Shown here: positions 38,462 to 47,613 of the stretch, piece by piece
Layout of the letters: each line of letters begins with the position of its first letter
How positions within the stretch are numbered: position 1 is the stretch's first letter
DNA from: CAZJFH01 sp964545205
GTDB taxonomy: Bacteria; Pseudomonadota; Alphaproteobacteria; Rhodospirillales; Magnetospirillaceae
Reading direction: 5' to 3'
DNA length: 64,000 nt
Assembly: GCA_964545205.1 (NCBI GenBank)
Contig: CAZJFH010000023.1
Coordinates: 1-64,000, forward strand
Translations under genes and position numbers: made by a program
The notes under the pieces: generated by a model
Told to the model about the DNA's origin: nothing
The model's database searches: none
What the model saw: the letters and a program-made list of their open reading frames with translations, nothing else

Positions 38462-39303
38462 CCCAGCAGCGATGGGTCCATCGCCCCGGCGAAGCTGGTG
38501 GCGACCGGGCCGGTCATCATGACGCGGCCATCCTCGCGCCACTCGATCACCAGCGTGCCGCCGTCGAGCACGACCTCGGCCCGGCGGCCGGTCAGGCCGC
38601 GCCGCGCGGCGGCGACCAGCGTGGCGCAGGCGCCGGTGCCGCAGGCGCGGGTGATGCCGGCGCCGCGCTCCCACACCCGCATGCGGATGCGCGCCGGATC
38701 CAGCACCTGGGCGACCTCGATGTTGGCGCGCTCGGGGAAGAAGGCGTCGGTCTCCAGCCGCGGCCCGAGGCGGGCCAGGTCGACGGCTTCGGCGTCGGCG
38801 ACGAAGAACACGGCGTGCGGATTGCCCATCGACACGCCGACGGGATCGCGGAGGCCTTCCAGCCCGACCGGCATGTGCAGGGTGTCGCATTCGGCGGCGA
38901 CCGGGATGTCGCGCCAGTCGAGCCGCGCCGGGCCCATGTCGACGGCGATCATGTCGCCGGCGGCCTCGGCGGTCAGCAGCCCGGCGCGGGTTTCCAGGGT
39001 CACGCGCCCGCGCCCGGTCTCGCGCAGCAGCATCCAGCCGACGCAGCGGCTGGCGTTGCCGCAGGCCGCGACCTCGCCGCCGTCGGCGTTGCGGATCAGC
39101 ATCATCGCGTCGGCACGGGCATCGTTCGGCGGCGCGACGACGATGAGCTGGTCGCAGCCGATGCCGGTCCTGCGGTCGGCGATCGCCCGCACCTGCGCGT
39201 CCGCCAGCGCCAGCGGCGCCGTGCGCGCGTCGATCACGACGAAGTCGTTGCCCAGTCCGTGCATCTTCACGAACGGCAGGCCGGTGCGGACGGGAGCGTT
39301 CAT
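38458..39303 (-). CDS. dapF: Diaminopimelate epimerase
   Basis: The ATG at 39303 (MNAPVRTGLPFVKMHG) gives 281 residues; longer readings extend into upstream non-coding DNA. It converts LL- to meso-diaminopimelate for lysine and peptidoglycan synthesis. The two active-site cysteines sit in AACGNASRCVGW and RACGTGACATL. KMHGLGNDFVVID and NADGGEVAACG are also typical. First gene of the dapF-mtaB-ftsY set. Confidence 0.96.
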   Translation of the reverse strand: MNAPVRTGLPFVKMHGLGNDFVVIDARTAPLALADAQVRAIADRRTGIGCDQLIVVAPPNDARADAMMLIRNADGGEVAACGNASRCVGWMLLRETGRGRVTLETRAGLLTAEAAGDMIAVDMGPARLDWRDIPVAAECDTLHMPVGLEGLRDPVGVSMGNPHAVFFVADAEAVDLARLGPRLETDAFFPERANIEVAQVLDPARIRMRVWERGAGITRACGTGACATLVAAARRGLTGRRAEVVLDGGTLVIEWREDGRVMMTGPVATSFAGAMDPSLLG

Positions 39304-39419
39304 ACCCGGCGTTATATGGGGCAGAGGCCGGCGGAGTCCATAGTCACTCGGCGAGCGCCGACCACGGAACCGGCGGCCCCGCACCGGCATTGTTCGTCGA
39401 GGACATCAAGGAGGAGGCG

Positions 39420-39836
39420 ATGACGCGATTGCTAGTGATGACGGCGGCGCTCGGCCTGCTGGCCGCGACCGCCACCGCGGCCGGGACCGGCGATCCGGGG
39501 CAGGCCGGAATCGCCGCCGAGCAGCCCGAGATCGCGGCCGACGGCGCGACGGCGCTGGAGGCCGATCCCGAGCTGGTCCGCCAGGTCCAGCAGAAGCTGG
39601 CGGAGGAGGGCTATCTGCAGGGCGGGGTCGAGGGCCGGTTCGACGACGCCACCCGCGAGGCGCTCGGCCGCTACCAGGAGCAGCGGGCGCTGCGGGTGAC
39701 CGGCGAGATCGACCGCGAGACCCTGGCCTCGCTCGGCGTCGAATCCGGCATGCCGGCGGCCGACGGCGAGCCGGCGGAGCAGGCGGCCGAGGCTCCGGCG
39801 GGGGCGCGGCAACCGGCGACGCCGACCGAGCGTTGA
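39420..39836 (+). CDS. Exported peptidoglycan-binding domain protein
   Basis: The ATG at 39420 with AGGAGG just upstream gives 138 residues with a signal peptide ending ATATAAG. Residues about 55-105 form a PG_binding_1 domain: LVRQVQQKLAEEGYLQGGVE, GRFDDATREALGRYQEQ, LRVTGEIDRETLASLGV. Such domains bind cell-wall peptidoglycan. The tail is Ala/Glu/Pro-rich and disordered. There is no enzymatic domain. Confidence 0.85.
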   Translation: MTRLLVMTAALGLLAATATAAGTGDPGQAGIAAEQPEIAADGATALEADPELVRQVQQKLAEEGYLQGGVEGRFDDATREALGRYQEQRALRVTGEIDRETLASLGVESGMPAADGEPAEQAAEAPAGARQPATPTER

Positions 39837-39881
39837 CCACGGCCCTTGCCATCGCGCGGGGCGCTTGGCTAGAACGGGGCG

Positions 39882-41688
<1,807 letters not shown>

Positions 41689-41696
<8 letters not shown>

Positions 41697-42003
41697 GGGT
41701 TTCCAGATAGGCGATCAGCGCCGCGATCTCGGCCTGGCTGAGATTGATGTCGGGCATGGCGCCGTGCGGCGCGGTCAGAAAGGCGCGCAGCCAGACGTCG
41801 TCGCGGTCCTGCGCGACGCTGGCCAAGGGCGGCGCGGCGTCGGTGCCGCGCGCCCGCTCGGTGCCGGGGGCGACGTGGCAGTGGCTGCACCAGACGTCGG
41901 CGAGCTTGGCGCCGGTGGCGGCGACCTCGCCTGCCGGCTGGGCGTGGGCGGCGCCGGTCAGCGCCATCATGGAGGCGATCACGCAGATGCTGGGCCGCGG
42001 CAT
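41689..42003 (-). CDS. Periplasmic c-type cytochrome
   Basis: The ATG at 42003 with GGAGG upstream gives 104 residues, with a signal peptide ending TGAAHAQ. The haem-binding motif is WCSHCH and the probable axial Met lies in GAMPDINLS. The helix AEIAALIAYLETL at the C-terminus is typical of class I cytochromes. It carries electrons in the periplasm; no partner oxidoreductase is in the window. Confidence 0.9.
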
Positions 42004-42125
42004 GGCATCCTCCTTTTCCGGCCGTTTCACCGCCAACGGATAGCCGCTCATCCCGAGGGGGCGGTCGCCGTCGCGCCCGGGCGCGCCCATATGCCGCCAA
42101 CGACCAACACGAGAGGGATGTGACG

Positions 42126-42341
42126 ATGTCCGACCACGTCTACAAGCTCGTCGAACTCGCCGGCAGTTCCGAAATCAGCATCGACGACGCCATCCAGTGT
42201 GCCATCACCAAGGCGTCCCAGTCGATCCGCCAATTGAGGTGGTTCGAGGTCAAGGAGGTGCGCGGCCACATCGACAACGGCAAGGTCAAGCACTACCAGG
42301 TCGTGCTACGCGTCGGCTTCACGATCGAGGACAACGGCTGA
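42126..42341 (+). CDS. Dodecin (flavin-storage protein)
   Basis: The ATG at 42126 gives 71 residues; GAGGG is 8 nt upstream. The sequence VYKLVELAGSSEISIDDAIQ, SIRQLRWFEVKEVRG and KVKHYQVVLRVGFTIE is a full match to the dodecin pattern, including the Trp that stacks on flavin. Dodecins form hollow dodecamers that store riboflavin or FMN and limit photo-damage. It is divergent from the cytochrome gene. Confidence 0.93.
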   Translation: MSDHVYKLVELAGSSEISIDDAIQCAITKASQSIRQLRWFEVKEVRGHIDNGKVKHYQVVLRVGFTIEDNG

Positions 42342-42362
42342 GGCGGAACCAGGCGTAACTGA

Positions 42363-42608
42363 CCCTCTCCCGCAGGCGGGAGAGGGGGGAAGGGGGCTTT
42401 TTTCCGGTTGTTCCCAGCGTTCCCTCGTCATGCCCGCGAAGGAGCGTGTGAAGAAATACGATCCGTCGCTCCCGCGGAAGCGGGAGCCCATTCCTGAGGC
42501 ATAGGAATAGATGCCCGCTTTCGCGGGCATGACGCCTGATACCCGGACGCCTTTGAACAGACTCTCAGGCCGAATCATCGTCGCCCCCGCGGAGGCGGGG
42601 GCGACGAT
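42363..42608. repeat. Cluster of palindromic (REP-like) intergenic repeats
   Basis: No gene lies here. The stretch holds a 10-bp stem CCCTCTCCCG/CGGGAGAGGG (42363-42386) with T6 at 42398. A 15-bp outer inverted pair, CGTCATGCCCGCGAA (42426) and its complement (42520), encloses the hairpins GCTCCCGC-GGAA-GCGGGAGC and ATGCCCGC-TTTC-GCGGGCAT. A 14-bp stem ATCGTCGCCCCCGC/GCGGGGGCGACGAT lies at 42577-42608. These could act as terminators for dodecin and rpoH, as RNA stabilisers, or as IS targets. The ATGCCCGC...GCGGGCAT type recurs widely in alphaproteobacterial genomes. Confidence 0.85.
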
Positions 42609-42633
42609 CTGGGGGCTTTCCCCGGGTCCGGTG

Positions 42634-43515
42634 TCAGGCGCGGGCGTGCTCCAGCGCCGCGTTGCGCATCGATTTCTGCAGCTTCTCGAAGGCGCGGACC
42701 TCGATCTGGCGCACCCGCTCGCGGCTGATGCCGTAGTGCTGGCTCAGGTCCTCGAGGGTGACCGGATTGTCGCGCAGCCGGCGCTCGGTCAGGATGTGGC
42801 GCTCGCGCTGGTTCAGGGTGTCGAGCGCCTGGCCGAGCAGGGCGCGGCGCTTCTTCAGCTCCTCGCGCTCGGCCAGTTCGGTCTCCTGGTCGTCGCGCTC
42901 GTCGACCAGCCAGTCCTGCCACTCGCCCTCGCCGTCGATGCGCACCGGCGCGTTGAGGCTGTGGTCGGGGCTGGCCAGGCGGCGGTTCATGCTGATCACG
43001 TCGGCCTCGGCGACGTCGAGCTCCTCGGCGATCTTGCGCACGTTCTCGGGGCTGAGGTCGCCTTCCTCGATCGCCTGCATCTGGCCCTTGAGCTTGCGCA
43101 GGTTGAAGAACAGCTTCTTCTGGGCGGCGGTGGTGCCCATCTTCACCAGCGACCACGAATGCAGGATGTACTCCTGGATCGCGGCGCGGATCCACCACAT
43201 CGCGTAGGTCGCCAGCCGGAAGCCGCGGTCGGGGTCGAAGCGGCGGACCGCCTGCATCATCCCGACATTGCCTTCGCTGATCAGCTCGCCCATCGGCAGC
43301 CCGTAGCCGCGATAGCCCATGGCGATCTTGGCGACCAGTCGCAGATGGCTGGTCACCAGCCGGTGCGCGCAGTCCCAGTCGGCGGCGTCGCGATAGCGCT
43401 TGGCCAGGTTGTACTCCTCGTCCGGCCCGAGCATGGGAAACTTGCGGATTTCCTGGAGATAGCGGGACAGGTTGCCTTCCGGCGCCAGGCCCAAAGCGTT
43501 GGTCACAGCCGTCAT
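42634..43515 (-). CDS. rpoH: RNA polymerase sigma-32 factor RpoH
   Basis: The ATG at 43515 with AAGGAG 7 nt upstream gives 293 residues. It directs RNA polymerase to heat-shock promoters. Region 2 is complete: AHRLVTSHLRLVAKIAMGY, ELISEGNVGMMQAVRRFDP and RLATYAMWWIRAAIQEYIL. An RpoH box region follows: QKKLFFNLRKLKGQ. Region 4 has DTLNQRERHILTERRL and ISRERVRQIEVRAFEKL. It lies 135 bp after rluD on the same strand. Confidence 0.96.
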   Translation of the reverse strand: MTAVTNALGLAPEGNLSRYLQEIRKFPMLGPDEEYNLAKRYRDAADWDCAHRLVTSHLRLVAKIAMGYRGYGLPMGELISEGNVGMMQAVRRFDPDRGFRLATYAMWWIRAAIQEYILHSWSLVKMGTTAAQKKLFFNLRKLKGQMQAIEEGDLSPENVRKIAEELDVAEADVISMNRRLASPDHSLNAPVRIDGEGEWQDWLVDERDDQETELAEREELKKRRALLGQALDTLNQRERHILTERRLRDNPVTLEDLSQHYGISRERVRQIEVRAFEKLQKSMRNAALEHARA

Positions 43516-43650
43516 CCGAGTCTCCTTCGTGCGGTGCGAGGCGCCTCCGAGTCGAAGCCGCGTCATCGCTGATTCTGGGACAGGGCGCGTCATCGCCGCC
43601 GTCCAGACCAGTAGACAATAGCGGAGCACGGAACTCAATTATACGGAGAT

Positions 43651-44640
43651 TTAAATCTGCTCCAGGATGGATACCAACGCATTGATATCGCGAGGCATAC
43701 CGCTTCGGTATGTATGCCTGTCCTTGGTATGGGGGTGCATAAACCCGAGCAGATAGGCGTGGAGCGCCTGGCGCGGGAAAGCTATGACGTCCTTCCTGGC
43801 TTCCGCGGGTATCCCGGCGGGTCGCGCCCGGCCATACGTCTGGTCTCCTACCAAAGGATGACCGATCGAGGTCATGTGGACCCGGATCTGGTGCGTTCGT
43901 CCGGTCTCGAGCCGGCACTCGATCAAGCTGGCGACGCCTTTGAAGGACTTCAAGATGCGCCAGCGCGTGACCGCGGTTTTTCCGCCGTGGCGCAGCAGGG
44001 CCATTTTCTTGCGGTCGCGGTTGCTGCGGCCGATGTTGCCCTCGACGACGCCCGACGCGGTCGGCGGCACGCCCCACACGACGGCCCAGTAGGCGCGCTC
44101 GACCGTGTGCGCGGCGAACTGCTCGGCCAGGCCCTGGTGGGCGGCGTCGGTCTTGGCGACGACCAGCAGGCCGCTGGTGTCCTTGTCGAGGCGGTGGACG
44201 ATGCCGGGCCGCCTCACGCCGCCGACGCCCGACAGGCTGTCGCCGCAATGGGCGAGCAGGGCGTTGACCAGCGTGTCCTCGGGGCTGCCGGGGGCGGGGT
44301 GGACGACCATGCCGGCCGGCTTGTCGACGACGATCAGGTGCTCGTCCTCGTAGACGACGGCGAGCGCGATGTCCTGCGGCCGCGGCTCGGCCTCGACCGC
44401 CGGCGGCACCGAGACGGCGAAGGTCTGGCCGGATTTGACCCGGTATGAGGGGTCGGCTATCGTCGCCGCGTCGCAGCGCACGCGGCCGTCCTCGATCAGC
44501 GCCTTGAGGCGGGTGCGCGACAGCGCCGGCAGCCGCGCCGCCAGGAAGCGGTCGAGGCGTTCGCCGTCGGCCTCGGGCGGGACGGCGGCGGCGAGGGGGG
44601 CGTCGGACGCCATCGCGTCGAGGTCTCCAGGGTTGGTCAT
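43651..44640 (-). CDS. rluD: 23S rRNA pseudouridine synthase RluD
   Basis: 329 residues from the ATG at 44640; an ATG at 44613 has a GGAGA upstream and is a credible alternative. The N-terminal S4 domain (ERLDRFLAARLPALSRTRLK) binds rRNA. The catalytic motif is PGIVHRLDKDTSGLLVVAK (catalytic Asp). ETGRTHQIRVHMTSIGHPL and RQALHAYLLGFMHP complete the RluA family core. RluD isomerises uridines of helix 69 of 23S rRNA. Only 23 bp separate it from the divergent membrane-protein gene. Confidence 0.93.
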   Translation of the reverse strand: MTNPGDLDAMASDAPLAAAVPPEADGERLDRFLAARLPALSRTRLKALIEDGRVRCDAATIADPSYRVKSGQTFAVSVPPAVEAEPRPQDIALAVVYEDEHLIVVDKPAGMVVHPAPGSPEDTLVNALLAHCGDSLSGVGGVRRPGIVHRLDKDTSGLLVVAKTDAAHQGLAEQFAAHTVERAYWAVVWGVPPTASGVVEGNIGRSNRDRKKMALLRHGGKTAVTRWRILKSFKGVASLIECRLETGRTHQIRVHMTSIGHPLVGDQTYGRARPAGIPAEARKDVIAFPRQALHAYLLGFMHPHTKDRHTYRSGMPRDINALVSILEQI

Positions 44641-44663
44641 CGAAGGGAAAGTGAGCCGAAAGC

Positions 44664-45011
44664 ATGCAGGCGATCAAGGCATTGGTGTTCGCGATGGCCA
44701 TCCTTCTCGTCGCCGGCATCGCGCTGCTCGGTTACGGGCTCTATTCGAAGTCGCGCAAGCTGACCGGCGAGCCGGCCCCGGTCGCCGCCGCGCCGCCGGC
44801 CGGCGTCGCCTTCGGCGAGCTGAGCGTGCCGCTGGCCCCCGGCGCCGAGGTCGAGGATATGGAGACGGTGGCCGGCCGCCTGGCGGTGCGGGTGCGCGAG
44901 GGCGAGGCGGTGCGCATCATCGTGCTCGATCCCCTGACCGGCAGCGTCTCCGGCACCTTCGCCCTGCGCCCGCAGGGCGCGGCGGCCGACCGCCCGCCGG
45001 GCGCGCGCTGA
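44664..45011 (+). CDS. Single-pass membrane protein, DUF6476-like
   Basis: 115 residues with one N-terminal membrane helix (ALVFAMAILLVAGIALLGYG) and a soluble C-terminal half with beta-prone sequence VAGRLAVRVREGEAVRIIVL and DPLTGSVSGTFAL. Small proteins of this form next to rluD in alphaproteobacteria fall, as I recall, in the uncharacterised DUF6476 family. It overlaps no gene and is followed 11 bp later by the JAMM peptidase gene, so the two are likely co-transcribed. Confidence 0.7.
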   Translation: MQAIKALVFAMAILLVAGIALLGYGLYSKSRKLTGEPAPVAAAPPAGVAFGELSVPLAPGAEVEDMETVAGRLAVRVREGEAVRIIVLDPLTGSVSGTFALRPQGAAADRPPGAR

Positions 45012-45022
45012 GCGGGGCCGCG

Positions 45023-45442
45023 GTGCTGGAGATCCCGGCGCACCTGCTGCGGCGCGTCGTCGACGCCGCCGAGGCCGCCTATCCGGCCGAGTGCTGCGGC
45101 CTGCTCGCCGGCACCGGCGCCCGCGGCCTGCGCGTCACCCGCGTCGTGCCGGCGGCCAACCTGCTGGCCGCCGAGCGCGCCGACCGCTTCGAGGTCGACC
45201 CGGCGGCGCGGCTGGCTCTGATGCGCGAGCTCGGCGACGGGCCGGAGCGGCTGATCGGCCACTACCACAGCCACCCCGACCAGCCGCCGGAGCCCTCGGC
45301 CACCGACCTCGCCATGGCCTGGGAGCCCGAGCTGGTGTGGCTGATCACCGCGGTTTGCGCCGGCCAGGCCATCGCCACCACCGCCCACCGCCTCGATCCG
45401 GCGCGGGGCCGCTTCCGGCCGCTGCGGCTGCGGGTGCGGTGA
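45023..45442 (+). CDS. JAMM/Mov34 (M67 family) metallopeptidase
   Basis: The GTG at 45023 gives 139 residues; no ATG is available in this frame near the domain start, so the start is tentative. The zinc site is present: Glu in YPAECCGLLAG and HYHSHPDQPPEPSATD, i.e. HxH followed by Ser and Asp. Bacterial JAMM proteases of this size cut ubiquitin-like sulfur carriers or process cysteine adducts. No sulfur-carrier gene is adjacent. Confidence 0.85.
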   Translation: MLEIPAHLLRRVVDAAEAAYPAECCGLLAGTGARGLRVTRVVPAANLLAAERADRFEVDPAARLALMRELGDGPERLIGHYHSHPDQPPEPSATDLAMAWEPELVWLITAVCAGQAIATTAHRLDPARGRFRPLRLRVR

Positions 45443-45518
45443 AAATCCGCGCGGCCCGGAAAAATGTGCTTGAACCCGCCCCATCCTTTGAGTACATAGC
45501 GGGTCCGCGCCTTGCGAT

Positions 45519-45594
45519 GTCCCCATCGTCTAGAGGCCTAGGACACCGCCCTCTCACGGCGGCAACCGGGGTTCGAATCCCCGTGGGGACGCCA
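45519..45594 (+). tRNA. tRNA-Glu (anticodon CTC), CCA encoded
   Basis: The acceptor 5' strand GTCCCCA pairs with TGGGGAC. The anticodon arm is CCGCC-CTCTCAC-GGCGG with anticodon CTC. The T arm is CGGGG-TTCGAAT-CCCCG, followed by discriminator G and encoded CCA (45592-45594). It is intact even though its 3' end is the integration site of the island. Confidence 0.97.
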
Positions 45595-45597
45595 ATC
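45578..45597 (+). repeat. attL: 20-bp direct repeat at the tRNA-Glu 3' end
   Basis: tccccgtggggacgccaatc at 45578-45597 is identical to 61698-61717. It covers the T stem, acceptor strand and CCA of the tRNA plus three bases. Confidence 0.93.
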
Positions 45598-45654
45598 CCG
45601 TCTGTGTCTGTAGGTAACTGAAATGGCTCAGCTTTTCAGCTGGGCTTTCTTGTT

Positions 45655-45677
45655 GTCCACACAGGTCGTCCACACAG
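45655..45677 (+). promoter_or_regulatory. Paired GTCCACACAG motifs, left end (candidate integrase arm sites)
   Basis: Two copies of GTCCACACAG at 45655-45664 and 45668-45677, same orientation, 13 bp apart start to start, 57 bp inside attL. The same pair with the same spacing occurs inside the right end. A hairpin GCTCAGCT-TTTC-AGCTGGGC lies between attL and these motifs. Confidence 0.65.
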
Positions 45678-45758
45678 CCGCCAGGCTCTCCGTCAGCTTG
45701 CAGGGCAGCCGGTCTCCGTAAGTGCGCAGCCTTTTGTGGAGCGCAGTCGGCATAGGCG

Positions 45759-45857
45759 CTAGCTGCGGCGGCCGACCAACTCCGCGGAGTCCTCCGCCTG
45801 GGCCGGCGAGGCAAAGACGGCGGCGGCGAGAACCAGGGCGCGGGAAATCCATGTCAT
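45759..45857 (-). CDS. Very short ORF encoding a signal peptide-like segment (probable remnant)
   Basis: From the ATG at 45857, 32 codons read MTWISRALVLAAAVFASPAQ and then eight more residues before a stop, a textbook Sec signal peptide with almost no mature part. GGAG lies about 8 nt upstream. It is probably the 5' remnant of an exported protein gene. Confidence 0.4.
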   Translation of the reverse strand: MTWISRALVLAAAVFASPAQAEDSAELVGRRS

Positions 45858-45996
45858 GGGCCAACTCCACTGCATGGCGGGCAAACACGGAAAAGGCGGT
45901 CGGGCAGCCGTTGCCCGTGCGCACCGTCCAGTCCGTGGGATACGTCTTCACCACATCGCGCCACTGAACAGCCGGCCGTCAGGCCCGCAGCCAGTC

Positions 45997-46170
45997 CTAG
46001 ACCGCCTCGGCCCTGGGCACGTCGCCATGTCGGTGACCTTTTCGATCTCGACCGCCACGCCCGAGCGCCGCCGCCTTGTCGTCCAGGATGTTGTCGGCGC
46101 CCGCATAGTCGGCGAAGAAGTCGGCCGGCACATAGCCGTGCAGCAGCGAGCCGATGCCAATGCCATTCAT
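45997..46170 (-). pseudogene. Frame-disrupted coding remnant near the left end of the island
   Basis: From the ATG at 46170 the frame reads MNGIGIGSLLHGYVPADFFA and then about 37 more codons to a stop. Near 46065 a plausible continuation (VAVEIEKVTDM) appears in a neighbouring frame, which suggests a frameshifted gene. Further downstream another coherent stretch (VVKTYPTDWTVRTGNGCPTA, about 45895-45955) lies in yet another frame. No family is recognised; these look like eroded cargo genes. Confidence 0.35.
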
Positions 46171-46271
46171 CGGCACCCGTTATATGATTGCCACCATTTA
46201 TCTCCTGACGTGGTTATTGTACACGGCAAGCTACGACCTGGAAAGTTGCAGAACAGCCAAATGACGCTCAC

Positions 46272-46285
46272 GTTGGTGGACCAAC
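46272..46285. promoter_or_regulatory. Inverted repeat GTTGGT-GG-ACCAAC
   Basis: A perfect 6-bp inverted repeat with a 2-bp centre about 110 bp upstream of the broken LuxR gene. It could be an operator. The surrounding 46171-46396 is AT-richer than its neighbours and has no gene. Confidence 0.3.
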
Positions 46286-46396
46286 AAGCTCCATAACGGG
46301 GCGGCAATCGGAACAATTTCCTTGATGACATTTTCCTCTTCACTGGCAAAATTGTCGGCGACAGCCCACCGTCGGGTGTCTCGGGGGTGCCCGGAG

Positions 46397-47492
46397 ATGA
46401 ACCACGAACACCTCGTCGAGCAGATCTACGCGGCCACTGCCGAACCGGACCTTTGGGAGCCGGTGCTGGAGGCGCTGGGGGGGCTGCGTAAAGGCGGCCG
46501 GCGGGCTGCTGGTCACCCGCCGCAACGACTCGCCGTGGCTGGGCTGGCGCTGCTCGCGGGCGATGGTCCCGGGTGCGGCCGCGTACATCGCCTCGGACGC
46601 CGGCGCCCGCAGCCAGACGACCACGCGGCTGCTGGCGGCGCAACGTAGCGGCTTCGTGACCAGCCAGGAGCTGTTCACCGAAGAGGAATACCTTGCCGAT
46701 CCGATGATGACCGAATGGGGCGCCGCCAACGGCCTCTGTCATGGCGCCGCCACGGCCATACACGTGCCGAACGGCGACTTGGTCGTCGTCCAGATCCAGC
46801 GCCGCAGGGGCGAGCCCGGCCTCGATCCCGCCGACATCGCGGTCCTCGATGGCTTCCGCCCCCATCTCGCCCGCGCCGGCCTGCTGGCCGCCCGCTGGCG
46901 GCTGGAGCGCCTGCGCGCGGCGGCCGAGGCGCTGGCGCTGGTCGGCCTGCCGGCGGCGGCGGTGCTCGACCTGACCGGGCGCGTGATGGCGGCCAACGCG
47001 CCGATCGAGGCCCACCAGCCGCATGTCGTCTGGCGAAGCCGCGACCGCATCGGCTTTCGCGACGCCGCCGCCGAAACCTGCCTGCAGCAGGCGCTGCACA
47101 GGCTCAGACAGCCCGCCACCGCGCGCGGCCTGTCGTTTCCGGCGGGCGCGCAGGACGGCACGCCGGCGGTCCCGACCACCGGCCATGCCCGCGACGTCTT
47201 CGGGGGCGCCTTCGGCGTGCTGGTGATCACCCCGGTAACCATGCCCGACGCCCCCGACGCCGTCCTGCTACAGGCCCTTTACGACCTGACCCCGGCCGAG
47301 GCCAGGGTGGCCGGCGGCATCGCCCGCGGCATGACCCCAGACCAGATCGCCGCCCGCCAAGCCGTCTCGATCGAGACGGTCCGCGTTAGTGGAACCAGCG
47401 GCGACACGCGAAAGCGGATGTTTTTTGCGAGTCCTTTGCCCGCCGCTTCATCGGCGACGCAAGGGCGTCCAGGACGAAGCCGGTGGTCATAA
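46397..47492 (+). pseudogene. LuxR-family regulator gene, frameshifted and 3'-truncated
   Basis: The first frame starts MNHEHLVEQIYAATAEPDLW and runs to a G7 run at about 46480, after which the coherent sequence (GGLLVTRRNDSPWLGWRCSR, then MVPGAAAYIASDAG) continues in another frame. The C-terminal GerE helix-turn-helix begins normally (LTPAEARVAGGIARGMTPDQ, ARQAVSIETVR) but breaks off before the recognition-helix partner region and continues with unrelated sequence to 47492. It is related in layout to the intact gene at 55391-56488. The break at 47390 might mark an old insertion or recombination point; 47493-47613 has no gene. Confidence 0.75.
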
Positions 47493-47613
47493 AGGCCGAG
47501 ACATGTCAGCCTGCTTCGTCAAAAAGTGCGGAACGGCGTGCAAGCATCAAGGTGCCATCCACATGCCCCTGAAGGCGTCCAAACGGCACCTTTGAAGGCA
47601 GCGTCGGCTAAGT

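Noticed and set aside
45856..46296. 146-codon forward frame at the left end of the island
   Set aside because: No ribosome site, no domain, and the reverse strand carries more protein-like fragments.
46563..47492. Intact LuxR gene starting at 46563
   Set aside because: The coherent sequence begins upstream at 46397 in another frame and the helix-turn-helix is cut off, so the gene is broken.
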